64,000 nt of DNA from Streptomyces olivaceoviridis (GCF_014650115.1 NZ_BMUI01000005.1:310001-374000), one strand, 5' to 3'; counted from the first letter of the stretch, positions 8,591-17,390 are shown. Notes: a model not told the origin generated them from the sequence alone. Translations and numbers: made by a program.

Positions 8591-9169
8591 TCACCGATCT
8601 TCGGCCGCCCAAGGCGCCGTGCCGGGCAGCGCAGCCGGGTGCGGGGTCCCGGATTCCACCGGGCAGCCCAACGGGGGCAGGGGGCCGGCGGGGTCGGTGA
8701 GGAGGGCGGGGACGAGCGCGTGCAGCGCGTCGACGGCCCGGTCGACGGCTTCCCGCACCGGCGCGCTGAGACCGGGCAGGAGGTCGTCGTCGTCCGGCAG
8801 GACGCCGGGTTCGCAGGCGAGGACGAGGACCCGGGGCAGGGGCTCGTCACCCAGGTGGGCGGCCAGGGCCAGCACCTTCGCCGGGTCCATGCCGTGGGCC
8901 TCGGGCGCGACGGTCCCGTCGGGGGGTTCGGCCTCGATCAGGGAGAGGGTGCCGGGGCGGTGCCCGCGCGGGGCCGCGTCGACGAGGACGGCGGTGGCGC
9001 AGCCGGACAGCAGGTCGTAGGCGAGGTCCAGGCCGCGGATGCCGTAGTCGTGGACCCGGGCCCCGGGCGGCAGCGGGCGGTGTTCCAGCGCGCGGATCAC
9101 CTCGGGGCCGAAGGCGTCGTCGGCGAGGAAGATGTTGCCGACGCCGGCCACCAGGAGGCGCGGCGTCAC
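8591..9169 (-). CDS. Hydrogenase maturation protease (HyaD/HybD family)
   Basis: 192 residues, GTG start overlapping the hypX stop (GTGA). It begins with the family signature VAGVGNIFLADDAFG, whose Asp binds nickel in the precursor; other expected elements are DYGIRGLDLAYDL and an EAHGMDP His/Asp region. It cleaves the C-terminal peptide of the large subunit once nickel is in place, and the obvious target is the tail after DPCLPC in the 2-943 gene. The C-terminal ~25 residues, Pro- and Ala-rich, are an unconserved extension. Confidence 0.93.
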   Translation of the reverse strand: MTPRLLVAGVGNIFLADDAFGPEVIRALEHRPLPPGARVHDYGIRGLDLAYDLLSGCATAVLVDAAPRGHRPGTLSLIEAEPPDGTVAPEAHGMDPAKVLALAAHLGDEPLPRVLVLACEPGVLPDDDDLLPGLSAPVREAVDRAVDALHALVPALLTDPAGPLPPLGCPVESGTPHPAALPGTAPWAAEDR

Positions 9170-10875
9170 CGGGTGCCTCCGATGGCCTGGGCGAGGGGCC
9201 GGGCGGAGCCGCCCGGGGTCTTGCGGACGAAGGCCGAACGCAGGGCGTGGTAGGGGGCCTCGGGGTCGAAGAAGAGGGCGTGCATACGGGCCAGTTCGGC
9301 CTCCCGGTAGCGGGCGAGGGGACGTTCCCGCTCGTCGGCGGCGCGGGCCGCCGCCTTGGCGGCGATCCGCCGGTGCAGGTCCGGGACGGCGGCGAGCCCG
9401 GTCGCCAGTCGCTCGACCTCGGCCGTGAAGTCCCGCGGCGCGGCCGGCACCAGCCGGTCCACGAGGCCGAGCCGGGCGGCGGTCGCGGCACTGACCGGCA
9501 GGGCCTGGGTCGTCAGCCGCTCGGCCTGCTCCGGGCCGACGCGGCGCGGCAGGGTGTACGTCCAGAACTCGGAGCCGTACAGGCCCATGCGCCGGTAGTG
9601 CGGGTTGAGGACGACGCCGGTGCGGCACCACACCTGGTCGGCGGCGAGGGCCAGCATGGCGCCGCCGGCCGCCGCGTTGCCGCCGAGCGCGGCGACCACC
9701 AGCCGGTCGGTGGTGCGCAGCACGGCCTCCACCAGGTCGTCCATGGCGTTGAGGTTGGTCCAGGACTCCTGGGCCGGGTCGGGGGCCGCCTCGACGACGT
9801 TCAGGTGGATGCCGTTGGAGAAGAAGTCGCGGGTGCCGCCGAGGACGAGGACGCGGGTGGGGCGGGTGAGCGCCTCGGTGTAGGCGGCGAGCAGTCTGCG
9901 GCACTGGTCGGTGCTCATCGCGCCGCCCGGGAAGGAGAAGGCGAGGAAGCCGGTGTCGCCGTGCTGCCGGTAGCGGATGTCGGTCCAGGTGCGCCGGCCG
10001 GGCGGGAGGTCCAGTGGGGCGGAGACCTCCGGGAGGGCGAGGCCGGACCGGTACGCGGCGAGGACCGAGGCCGCCGGGCGGCGGAAGGGCGCCGGGTCGC
10101 CGGAGTTCCTGCGGGGGCGCAGTTCCGGGATCCAGACCGCGCCGTCGCGGGTGGCCCGGCAGACGGCGCCCGCGCGCTGGGCCAGCAGGGCGCCGGGACG
10201 GCCGCGCAGTTCGTCCTCGGGGTGCCCGCCGTGCAGGAACACCTCGTGGCCGAGGAGTTCGTCCAGGACGCCGGGCTGGGAGTCGGCGCCGCGGAGCTTG
10301 CGCAGGACCGTGTCGGTGTCGTCGTGCTCCCAGTCGATCCGCCGCCGCTCCTGCCGGAAGCCGTCGCGCCAGACGACGGTGACCGACTCGTCGGTCTGCG
10401 GCAGGGGCTTGTACGCGCCGTCGGCGTAGCGCCGTACGGCCGTCAGGACGGCGGTGACGGCGGCGTCGGAGGTCTCGTTGCGATAGAGGTCGCTCTTGCC
10501 GACGGGGGGGACGGGGAACGGCTCGGCCGCCCAGACCGGGCCCGCGTCCATCGCCGCCTCGGCCTGGAGCACGGTCACGCCCCACCGCTCGGCCCCGTCG
10601 GCGATGGCCCAGTCCAGCGAGGACGGGCCCCGGTCACCCGGCGGGCCGGGGTGCACGATCAGGCAGGTGTGCTCCCGCCACACGTCCTCGGGCAGGGCCG
10701 TCCTGAGCATCGGCGCGACGATCAGGTCGGGGCGCAGCTCGCGCACGGCGGCCCGGACCGGGTCGGGGCCGTGCGCGGCGAGCACGACGTCCAGCTGGTG
10801 CCCGAGGTCCGACAGTTCGGCGTACAGGCGCTGGGAGAGGCTGTTGAACGCGCTGGCGACGAGCAGAATGTTCAT
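9166..10875 (-). CDS. hypX: HypX/HoxX, CO-ligand-forming maturation enzyme
   Basis: 569 residues in two parts. Residues ~1-260 are a formyl-tetrahydrofolate transferase-like domain with HPGPPGDRGPSSLDWAI, and ~280-569 are a crotonase/enoyl-CoA hydratase-like domain with an oxyanion-hole region around GGNAAAGGAML. HypX proteins take the formyl group from formyl-THF and release CO for the active-site iron, which lets hydrogenases mature in air. Its presence fits an aerobic host. The ATG at 10875 opens the minus-strand hyp operon, and the protease gene overlaps its stop. Confidence 0.94.
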   Translation of the reverse strand: MNILLVASAFNSLSQRLYAELSDLGHQLDVVLAAHGPDPVRAAVRELRPDLIVAPMLRTALPEDVWREHTCLIVHPGPPGDRGPSSLDWAIADGAERWGVTVLQAEAAMDAGPVWAAEPFPVPPVGKSDLYRNETSDAAVTAVLTAVRRYADGAYKPLPQTDESVTVVWRDGFRQERRRIDWEHDDTDTVLRKLRGADSQPGVLDELLGHEVFLHGGHPEDELRGRPGALLAQRAGAVCRATRDGAVWIPELRPRRNSGDPAPFRRPAASVLAAYRSGLALPEVSAPLDLPPGRRTWTDIRYRQHGDTGFLAFSFPGGAMSTDQCRRLLAAYTEALTRPTRVLVLGGTRDFFSNGIHLNVVEAAPDPAQESWTNLNAMDDLVEAVLRTTDRLVVAALGGNAAAGGAMLALAADQVWCRTGVVLNPHYRRMGLYGSEFWTYTLPRRVGPEQAERLTTQALPVSAATAARLGLVDRLVPAAPRDFTAEVERLATGLAAVPDLHRRIAAKAAARAADERERPLARYREAELARMHALFFDPEAPYHALRSAFVRKTPGGSARPLAQAIGGTR

Positions 10876-10941
10876 GACACGGCATGGTCGTCGCTCGTCC
10901 GGGTGCCGGGAAGGACCGCTGCGGCGTTTCGCCGGCCCCGG

Positions 10942-11310
10942 TCAGGTCTCTTCCTCCATCCGGATGGCGTTCCGCAGGTCCTCGAAGGCCTGGCTCCGGT
11001 TGTCCTGGTGGGCCTCCAGCAGGGCGGCGGCGATCGCGTCGAGCTTGCGCTGGATCGCGTGTTCGGCGCGCATCTCGGAGTTCTTCAGCAGGGCCAGGAG
11101 CAGCAGGGTGACCGCGGTCATGGACTCGCCCGCGAGGAGCAGCACCTCAAGCGGCAGATGGGCGACGTGGGAGGCGGCGAAGAAGCTGACGAGGAGCAGG
11201 CAGAACAGGAAGAACAGCGGTGAGCTGGTGAAGTTCGAGGCGTATTCGGCGAGCTGCTCGAACCGGCCGCGGCGCGGGCCGCCGCGCTGGACGGGGTTCT
11301 TGAAGGTCAT
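10942..11310 (-). CDS. Low-affinity iron permease-like small membrane protein
   Basis: 122 residues with two hydrophobic helices (~29-48 and ~55-76) and a C-terminal helix containing IQRKLDAIAAALLEAHQDN, the pattern of the bacterial low-affinity iron permease (Fet4-related) family. The family's transport activity in bacteria is little tested. It lies 66 nt upstream of hypX in the same direction, so it could lead the hyp operon and help supply iron, but the gap may also hold a separate promoter. The ATG at 11310 is chosen because family similarity begins there, not farther upstream in the long open frame. Confidence 0.75.
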   Translation of the reverse strand: MTFKNPVQRGGPRRGRFEQLAEYASNFTSSPLFFLFCLLLVSFFAASHVAHLPLEVLLLAGESMTAVTLLLLALLKNSEMRAEHAIQRKLDAIAAALLEAHQDNRSQAFEDLRNAIRMEEET

Positions 11311-11429
11311 GGCCGGGCCCTTCCCGCGACGGGCGGCTCCCGCATCGGCTGCGCGAGTACCCCTGGGCGGGGCGTACGACACCGGGACCGGCCGGTGTCG
11401 TACGGTGCCGGTGAGCCGGCCCCGCCGTC

Positions 11430-11954
11430 TCAGGCCGCGAGGGTCTCCCCGGGGGCGAGGCGGTCCACGAGCTGGTCGTGGTGCAGCTCGGCCACCGGCC
11501 ACAGCAGGTCGGGGTGGCGCAGCAGGGCCGCCGCGCCGCGGTCGCCGTCGTCGGGGGTGAGCAGCCGGCGGAACTCGGTCGGCGTCGCGGCGTGCTCGCT
11601 CCCGGCGAGTGCGGCGACGGCCAGCTCGGCCAGCTCGGGGTCGGTGAGCAGGGCGGCGGCCCAGCTGGCCACGACCTCGTCCACCCAGGTGCGCCAGGCC
11701 CAGTCCTCGGCCGGGTGCTCGCCGGCCCGCTCGGCGCCGGCGATCCAGTCGAGGCGGGCCGCGCCTCCGGGGCCCGCCATGGTGACGAGGCCGGCGTCGA
11801 TCGCCGTGGGGTACCGCAGCCAGGCGGCGACCGTCACCGCCTGCCGGGCCTGCGCCTCGCACAGCGCGGAGGCCAGCGCGCCGCCGCACGGCGGGTAGGC
11901 GACCGTCAGCCAGCGTGCCGTCGCGGCTATCAGGGGGGACAGATCAGTGAGCAC
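11430..11954 (-). CDS. Conserved hypothetical protein
   Basis: 174 residues from a GTG at 11954. I do not recognise a family. The protein is alpha-helical, rich in Trp, Ala and Leu, with no signal peptide, cysteine cluster or membrane segment. Phrases such as WLRYPTAIDAGLVTMAGPGG and PDLLWPVAELHHDQLVDRL give a normal coding composition. It lies between the iron-permease-like gene and a FAD monooxygenase, all on the minus strand, but gaps of 119 and 143 nt argue against one tight operon. Confidence 0.6.
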   Translation of the reverse strand: MLTDLSPLIAATARWLTVAYPPCGGALASALCEAQARQAVTVAAWLRYPTAIDAGLVTMAGPGGAARLDWIAGAERAGEHPAEDWAWRTWVDEVVASWAAALLTDPELAELAVAALAGSEHAATPTEFRRLLTPDDGDRGAAALLRHPDLLWPVAELHHDQLVDRLAPGETLAA

Positions 11955-12097
11955 AGCCGGGCCGTCCGAGGTGCGAGGGGGGTACAGGGGCTCCTCGCAA
12001 CGGTAGCCCCGCGCCGGGCACGGCCGGGAGGGGGTGCGTACCAGGTCATATGTGACGTGACCCACTCGCCGGGAGAACCCGCTCGCGCCCCCCGCGC

Positions 12098-13357
12098 TCA
12101 CCGGGGGCCTCCGCCCGCCGTCCGCCGGCGCACCGCCTCCTCCGGCGGGCGCTCCCGGAGGGCGCCGTAGGCGATGAAGTAGGCGGGGAGGCGGCGCAGC
12201 CACGGCGAGTCGCTGAGCAGGCCCGCCAGGCGCCGGGCCCGCTGCGCGCCGCCCAGGGGCGGCCGGCCGCTCAGGACCGGCGCGATGACGCGGGCGTGGG
12301 CCGCCCGTTGCAGCGCCTGGGTGACGACCGTGGTGGGGCGGCGGCGGCGCTGCACACCGCGTACGTCACGCAGCCCCACGGCGCCCCGGCGCAGGGGCCC
12401 GACCAGGTGGCGGGCGGTGGCCACGGCGTCCTGCACGGCGAGGTTGATCCCGATGCCGAAGACCGGGGACATGGCGTGCGCGGCGTCGCCGATGCACAGC
12501 AGACCGGGGCGGTGCCAGCGGCGCAACCGGTCCAGGTGGACGTCGAGGAGCTTGACGTCGTCCCAGGAGCGCAGGGTGTGCGTCCGGTCGGCGATCCAGG
12601 GGACGGCCTCGGCGAAGGCGGCGAGGAAGCGGCCCAGGCCGGCGGCGCGGCGCTCGGCGTCGGTGCCCTTGGGGATGAGCGCGGCGCACTGCCAGTAGTC
12701 ACCGCGGTCGATCATCGCGGTGAGGAACCCCGCACCGGCCCCGCCGACGAGCCCGCTCGGGTCGCCTTCGCGCCGCGGCAGGCGGAACCACCAGGCGTCC
12801 ATCGGGCAGGTGAAGTGGTGCAGGCCCAGTTCGGGCAGGGCGCGGGCCAGTGATCCGCGTCCGTCGCAGGCGACGGTGAGGAGGGCGCGCAGTTCGCCGG
12901 TGCGGCCGTCGGAGCCGCGGTAGCGCACCCCGGTGACCCGTCCGGACTCGACGATGAAGGAGGTGGCCTCCGTGTTCGTCCGCAGCTCGAAGGTCGGCTC
13001 GCGGCGGGCCTGGTCGGCGAGGAGGTCGAGCAGGTCCCACTGGGGCACCATCGCCACGTAGTTGTGGGGACCGGGCAGCGTGGAGAGGTCCGCCACGGTG
13101 ACCGGCGAGCGGCCGGCACCCAGCGGCAGCTGGACGGTGCGGACCCGGCGCTGCGGCAGCCGGGCGAACTCCCCGGCCAGACCGAGGTCGTCCAGCAGCG
13201 CCAAGGTCGACGGGTGGACCGTGTCGCCGCGGAAGTCGCGCAGGAAGTCGGCGTGCTTCTCCAGTACGGTCACCGCGATCCCGGCCCGGGCCAGCAGCAG
13301 GGCGAGCACCATGCCCGCGGGGCCGCCCCCCACGACACAGCAGGTGGTCTTCTCCAT
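12098..13357 (-). CDS. FAD-dependent aromatic monooxygenase (PHBH fold)
   Basis: 419 residues. The N-terminal Rossmann motif VVGGGPAGMVLALLLARAG binds FAD, a GDTVHPST segment follows, and the second FAD motif LLCIGDAAHAMSPVFGIGIN lies near residue 285. This is the p-hydroxybenzoate hydroxylase fold, used with NAD(P)H and O2 to hydroxylate aromatic or polyketide substrates. The substrate cannot be told. The last ~100 residues (Arg-rich) are less typical. A perfect 18-bp palindrome 30 bp upstream of the ATG suggests repression by a regulator not encoded next to it. Confidence 0.88.
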   Translation of the reverse strand: MEKTTCCVVGGGPAGMVLALLLARAGIAVTVLEKHADFLRDFRGDTVHPSTLALLDDLGLAGEFARLPQRRVRTVQLPLGAGRSPVTVADLSTLPGPHNYVAMVPQWDLLDLLADQARREPTFELRTNTEATSFIVESGRVTGVRYRGSDGRTGELRALLTVACDGRGSLARALPELGLHHFTCPMDAWWFRLPRREGDPSGLVGGAGAGFLTAMIDRGDYWQCAALIPKGTDAERRAAGLGRFLAAFAEAVPWIADRTHTLRSWDDVKLLDVHLDRLRRWHRPGLLCIGDAAHAMSPVFGIGINLAVQDAVATARHLVGPLRRGAVGLRDVRGVQRRRRPTTVVTQALQRAAHARVIAPVLSGRPPLGGAQRARRLAGLLSDSPWLRRLPAYFIAYGALRERPPEEAVRRRTAGGGPR

Positions 13358-13388
13358 GGCGGTTCTGCCCTTCCTCGTCGAGAGCAGT

Positions 13389-13406
13389 AATTCATCATGC
13401 GATGAA
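13389..13406. promoter_or_regulatory. Palindromic operator between divergent genes
   Basis: ATTCATCATGCGATGAAT is a perfect 7-4-7 inverted repeat in an AT-rich patch 32 bp upstream of the monooxygenase ATG (minus strand) and ~110 bp upstream of the DUF1360 gene (plus strand). Its form fits a TetR-, MarR- or PadR-family site. No matching regulator gene is adjacent. Confidence 0.6.
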
Positions 13407-13514
13407 TACGATACTCCCCGCGGGGCGGAACGTCACGTGTCGGAGCGGCGGACCGGGGAACTCGTCGCGCGCCCTGAGCAGGGCGCACGACGCACCGCGA
13501 GGCTGGGAGGTCGC

Positions 13515-14006
13515 ATGGCCACGGACGCCGCACGCTACGACGACCAGGACGAGGTCCCCCTGGGGGGCTACGCCGCCCTCGCCTCCGTGTTCCTGGCGGG
13601 CACCGGCACCTTCGCGGTGCTGGCCCGGCGCCGGGGTGTCCGTCTGCCGCAGCAGGTGCCGCCCTGGGACGTCGCGCTGCTGGGCGCCGCCGCGTACAAG
13701 ACGTCGCGGGTCCTGGCCAAGGACAAGATCACCAGCTTTCTGCGGGCGCCGTTCACCCGGCGCGCGGACGAGGGCGAGGCGAGCGAGGTCATGGACGAGC
13801 CCCGCGGCGACGGCCTCCGGCGCGCGGTCGGTGACCTGGTGTCCTGCCCGTTCTGCGTCGCCGCCTGGACCACCGGGGCGCTGGTGTGCTCCTACGCGGC
13901 GTCGCCCCGGCTCACCCGGCTGGTGTGCGGGGGCTTCGGCGCGCTGACCGTGGCGGACTGGCTCCAGTACGCGTGGACGTGGACCCAGCGGGCCACGGAG
14001 AGCTGA
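13515..14006 (+). CDS. DUF1360 family membrane protein
   Basis: 163 residues from ATG 13515. Hydrophobic helices at ~15-33, ~45-58, ~110-128 and ~133-150 and the family motif LVSCPFCVAAWTTG identify DUF1360. The function is unknown; several members are sporulation-associated membrane proteins. The middle (RADEGEASEVMDEPRGDG) is a charged loop. It is divergent from the FAD monooxygenase. The open frame upstream of the ATG covers the promoter region and is not coding. Confidence 0.85.
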   Translation: MATDAARYDDQDEVPLGGYAALASVFLAGTGTFAVLARRRGVRLPQQVPPWDVALLGAAAYKTSRVLAKDKITSFLRAPFTRRADEGEASEVMDEPRGDGLRRAVGDLVSCPFCVAAWTTGALVCSYAASPRLTRLVCGGFGALTVADWLQYAWTWTQRATES

Positions 14007-14126
14007 GGCCGGACCACGGCGGTGACGGCCTTGTAGTCCGGCGGGTGCGGGGTACTCGCCCGGTGCCGCTACGCCGGGGGACGGGCGGGCGTACCGTCGG
14101 CACTTCGTGCGGAAGGGACCGGTCTC

Positions 14127-14561
14127 ATGCGGCACGACGAGATGATCGGAAAGGTGCAGGCGCTGGCCCAGCTGCCCGACCGGGGGACGGCCGAGCGGGC
14201 CGCGCACGCGGTCGTGGCCACACTGGCGGAACGGCTGCCGGCCGGGCTGGCCCGGCATGTGGCCGCCCAGCTCCCGCCGGACATGGCGGCGGCCATGCGG
14301 GAGGCGGTCGACGCGTCCGCCGGGCCGGACTCCGGTACGGCGGCCGAGCGGTTCGGGCTGACGGCGTTCGCCGGACGCGTCGCCGCCCGGGCAGGCACCG
14401 ACGAGGAGACGGCGCTGCGGGAGGCCGCCGCCGTGATGGAGGTACTCGACGCCGCCCTCGCGCCGGAGCTGACCGAGCGGATGGACGGGGCACTGCCGGC
14501 CGACATCCGCGAGCTGCTGCCGGTGGAGCGCGCGGTCCAGGACACCGGGGGGCCGGACTGA
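14127..14561 (+). CDS. DUF2267 domain protein
   Basis: 144 residues of all-helical character containing two DUF2267-like halves, each with a pattern such as TLAERLPAGLARHVAAQLP and APELTERMDGALPADIRELLP. The function is unknown; the family is frequent in actinobacteria and often stress-linked. A GGAAGGGA ribosome-binding site precedes the ATG. The last residues (VQDTGGPD) run into a repetitive GC-rich tract. Confidence 0.82.
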   Translation: MRHDEMIGKVQALAQLPDRGTAERAAHAVVATLAERLPAGLARHVAAQLPPDMAAAMREAVDASAGPDSGTAAERFGLTAFAGRVAARAGTDEETALREAAAVMEVLDAALAPELTERMDGALPADIRELLPVERAVQDTGGPD

Positions 14562-14589
14562 CGCAGGTGCCGGAGCAGGCGCGGGCGGA

Positions 14590-14750
14590 CGCGGGGCCGG
14601 GCCGACGGGGAGCCGGGATCACCCCGAGTGACGAGCAGCGGGCTGACGGGGGGCCGGGCCCACGGGGAGCCGGGCCCGCGGAGGGCCGGGCCCAGGGGGC
14701 CGTCATGCGGAGCCGGGCCCACGGGGAGCCGGGCTCACAGCCGTCGGGAC
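14590..14750 (+). repeat. Degenerate GC-rich direct repeats
   Basis: Several imperfect copies of a unit close to GGGCCCACGGGGAGCCGGG (for example near 14600, 14660 and 14717) fill the space between the DUF2267 and ANTAR genes. Copies differ in length and spacing, and the tract has no uniform spacers. I see no convincing gene in it. Confidence 0.6.
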
Positions 14751-14894
14751 GGCGCCGGGTGACGGGTGTCCTGGGCCGGGTGCGCCGCACCGCGCGCACA
14801 GCGTGACCGGGGTGCGCGGGGCTGGATCGATTCGTGTGCAAGCGCCCACCGGGGGCAGGCGTAGCTGTGACGCCCCCACCCGAAAAGGTGCTCC

Positions 14895-15353
14895 ATGGCC
14901 TTCTTCGCCCTCTCCCGGCACCAGCCGCTGGTCCTGCTCTCGGCCACCGAGCTGACGTCGGAGTACCACCGATTGCAGGAAGAGAACCGGCAGCTTCAGC
15001 GCGCCGTGACCTCGCACGCCGTGATCGACCAGGCGATCGGTGCCGTCGTCGTCCTCGGGGGGATGGCCCCGGAGGAGGCCTGGCGTGCGCTGCGGGACGT
15101 CTCCCAGCGCACGAACGTCGAACTGCGCACGGTCGCGGAGCACATCCTGGCCTACGCCCAGGGCGGCACGCTTCCCGAACCGGAGCGGATCGAGCTCGGG
15201 AAGGCGATCGTCCGCTACCGCCGGAGCGAGGAGCCCCTGGCGCTCGGTGACGGCCTGCCCGCCCCGGCCGACGGTGCCGTGCACGACGGGCCGCCCGGGG
15301 CCGCACCAGCCGCCGGACCTCGGCCCGGTCCAGCCCGTACCGCGGCGGACTGA
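14895..15353 (+). CDS. ANTAR domain RNA-binding regulator
   Basis: 152 residues. A short coiled coil (EYHRLQEENRQLQRAV, residues ~18-36) leads into an ANTAR helix bundle, residues ~38-97, with IDQAIGAVVVLGGMAPEEAW and the following two helices. ANTAR domains bind paired RNA hairpins and prevent transcription termination. There is no recognisable sensor domain, so it may act with a separate sensor. The last ~45 residues (Gly/Ala/Pro-rich) are probably disordered. An AAAGGTG site precedes the ATG. Confidence 0.88.
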   Translation: MAFFALSRHQPLVLLSATELTSEYHRLQEENRQLQRAVTSHAVIDQAIGAVVVLGGMAPEEAWRALRDVSQRTNVELRTVAEHILAYAQGGTLPEPERIELGKAIVRYRRSEEPLALGDGLPAPADGAVHDGPPGAAPAAGPRPGPARTAAD

Positions 15354-15491
15354 GCACCGCGAGCAGCGCACGCGCGAGCCCTGCCGCCGCGGCTCCCGGG
15401 TGCGTTCGGCGCGCCCCTTCCGCGTCCTGTGCTTACGGTGCTGTGGAGGTGACCGGCTGTCAGCGGGGGTGCCTCGCAGGGCGGAGCGGAG

Positions 15492-16676
15492 GTGGGAGCG
15501 GTGGTGGGCGACGCGCGCCGGCGGGTGGTCAGGCCGGGCGGCGGGCGCCGGGCCGGGCGCGCGGTGCCGGGCAGCCGGCCGGCGTACTCCGTTCGGCTGC
15601 CGTCCGTCACCCGCCCCAAGCCGCCGGTGCCGCCGGCCGAGCGGACGGTGCCGTGGCTGCGGGTCGCCGCGGCCTACGCCTGGCGGCTGATCCTCGTCGG
15701 GGCCGTCGTGTACGGCGTCTTCAGCCTCCTCGGCAGCTTCCAGCTCATCGCCGTCGCACTGTTCCTCGCGCTGGTCGTGACGTCCGTACTGCGCCCGCCG
15801 ACCGATCTGCTGAGCCGGTTCCTGCCGAGGCCGCTGAGCGTGGCGATCGCGCTGGTGGGCAGTCTGGTGCTGCTGCTGGGCCTGCTCGCGCTGGTGGGCA
15901 GCGCGGTGGCGGGTGAGTCCGCCCGGCTGGCGGACGAGTTCCGGGGCGGTGTCCACCGCATCGAGGAGTGGCTGCACCGGCCGCCGTTCCGGCTCAGCGC
16001 GGACGCGTTCGCCGGGCTCCAGCGCCAGGTGACGCACTACGTCTCCACACACCGGGCGGCTCTGCTCAGCAGCGCGGTCAGCGAGCTGGGCCGGGTGGTG
16101 GAGCTGGTCACCGGCGCCGCGCTGGCGCTGTTCGCCTCGGTCTTCTTCCTGTACTCGGGCGAGCAGCTGTGGAGCTGGGCGCGGGACCAGTTGCTGCCGA
16201 GCGGTGCCCGCCCGGTGTGGGACCGGGCGGGACGGGCGGCCTGGCGGACCTTCGCGGGCTACACGCGCGGCATCATCATCGTGGCCGCCACCAACGCCGT
16301 CCTGGTGGGGGTGGTCCTGCTGGTGCTGCGGGTGCCGCTCGCGCTGCCGCTGACCCTGCTGGAGTTCTTCGCGGCGTTCGTGCCGCTGGTGGGCTCGCCG
16401 GTGGCGCTGGGGGTCGCCACGATCGTCGCGCTCGCCGGGCGGGGTCCGCTGACGGCGGTCGGCGTGCTGGTGCTGATCGTGGTGATCGGCCAGTTGGAGG
16501 GGCATGTGCTGCATCCGGTGGTGATGAGCTGGGCGGTGCGGCTGCATCCGCTCGTCGTGGCCGTGTCGGTCATCGCGGGCAGCATCGTCGCCGGGGTGAT
16601 CGGCGCCGTCGTCGCGGTCCCGCTGGTCTCGGTCGTCTGGGCGGTCCTGCGGGCGCTGCGCGCGGTGCCTCCGTGA
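15492..16676 (+). CDS. AI-2E family (PF01594) transporter
   Basis: 394 residues. A basic Pro/Arg-rich N-terminus of ~50 residues is followed by about eight membrane segments, a soluble stretch near residues 145-200 and the conserved C-terminal part FAAFVPLVGSPVALG and QLEGHVLHPVVMSWAVRLHP. The name comes from E. coli TqsA, but members also act as Na+(Li+)/H+ antiporters or uncharacterised exporters, so AI-2 transport should not be assumed. GTG 15492 follows a GGAG site; other GTGs at 15501 and 15504 are possible. Confidence 0.87.
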   Translation: MGAVVGDARRRVVRPGGGRRAGRAVPGSRPAYSVRLPSVTRPKPPVPPAERTVPWLRVAAAYAWRLILVGAVVYGVFSLLGSFQLIAVALFLALVVTSVLRPPTDLLSRFLPRPLSVAIALVGSLVLLLGLLALVGSAVAGESARLADEFRGGVHRIEEWLHRPPFRLSADAFAGLQRQVTHYVSTHRAALLSSAVSELGRVVELVTGAALALFASVFFLYSGEQLWSWARDQLLPSGARPVWDRAGRAAWRTFAGYTRGIIIVAATNAVLVGVVLLVLRVPLALPLTLLEFFAAFVPLVGSPVALGVATIVALAGRGPLTAVGVLVLIVVIGQLEGHVLHPVVMSWAVRLHPLVVAVSVIAGSIVAGVIGAVVAVPLVSVVWAVLRALRAVPP

Positions 16677-16731
16677 CGTGACGGGCCCCGCGGTGGCCGC
16701 TGGGGAAGGCCCGGCGCCGTCGCCGTACGGC

Positions 16732-17289
16732 TCAGCGCAGCGCGCCCGCGACCAGGCCGCGGATCTCCTCCTCCCGGACGCTCCCGCCGTGCACCAGGCG
16801 GTCGAAGACCAGCCCGTCCACGCAGGTCAGCAGGGTCACCGTGCGCTCCTCCGGGTCCGCGACGCCCTGCGCGGCGAGGAAGGCGCGCACGACCCGCCGC
16901 CCCTGGTTCTCGCGCGGCACGAGGATCTGGCGCAGTTCCGGGTGGTGCGCGCTCTCGACGGCGCAGGCGTAGCGGGCGAGGGAGCGCCGGCGCCCCTCGC
17001 CGGTGAGCCGCTGCGCGACCAGCGCGGCGATGCCGGCCGTCAGCTCGTCGGCGGTGCGCGGTACGGGCGTGGCGGCGCCCCTCTCCTCCAGCTCCGCCTG
17101 GTCCAGCACCACCAGACGCCGGACCAGCGCGGTGAGGAGGGCCTGCCGGGTGCGGTAGTACGCGGAGGTGGTGCCGGGCGGGAGCTGGGCGGCGCGGTCC
17201 ACGGCGCGATGCGTCAGCCCGCGCATGCCGCTGTCGGCGAGCACGGTGATCGCCGTGTCGGCGAGGAGAGTACGTCGGTCTGTGGCCAC
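16732..17289 (-). CDS. TetR family repressor
   Basis: 185 residues, GTG start. The N-terminal HTH spans ~8-55 (LADTAITVLADSGMRGLTHRAVDRAAQLPPG), followed by the SAYYRTRQALLTALV helix typical of TetR and a C-terminal ligand-binding domain. It is transcribed away from a FAD monooxygenase, and the 100-bp gap between them holds two TTCTAC-N4-GTAGAA palindromes, so it most likely represses both itself and the monooxygenase, with the enzyme's substrate as a plausible inducer. Confidence 0.92.
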   Translation of the reverse strand: MATDRRTLLADTAITVLADSGMRGLTHRAVDRAAQLPPGTTSAYYRTRQALLTALVRRLVVLDQAELEERGAATPVPRTADELTAGIAALVAQRLTGEGRRRSLARYACAVESAHHPELRQILVPRENQGRRVVRAFLAAQGVADPEERTVTLLTCVDGLVFDRLVHGGSVREEEIRGLVAGALR

Positions 17290-17322
17290 CCCCTCTTTCT
17301 ACACCCGCTTTCTGCACCCGCC

Positions 17323-17338
17323 TTCTACATCCGTAGAA
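17323..17338. promoter_or_regulatory. TetR operator, copy 1
   Basis: TTCTACATCCGTAGAA, 6-bp half-sites with a 4-bp spacer, lies 34 bp upstream of the TetR start. Half-site-like TTTCTACACCCG and TTTCTGCACCCG sequences precede it (17295-17320). The same half-sites recur at 17355-17370. Confidence 0.8.
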
Positions 17339-17354
17339 CAGCGCGCTAGGGTGC

Positions 17355-17370
17355 TTCTACAGATGTAGAA
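17355..17370. promoter_or_regulatory. TetR operator, copy 2
   Basis: TTCTACAGATGTAGAA has the same 6-4-6 architecture as copy 1 but a different spacer. The two centres are 32 bp apart, about three helical turns. It ends 20 bp before the monooxygenase ATG and would cover the promoter or leader of that gene. Confidence 0.8.
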
Positions 17371-17390
17371 ACCCATGGGAGGGGGCCGGC

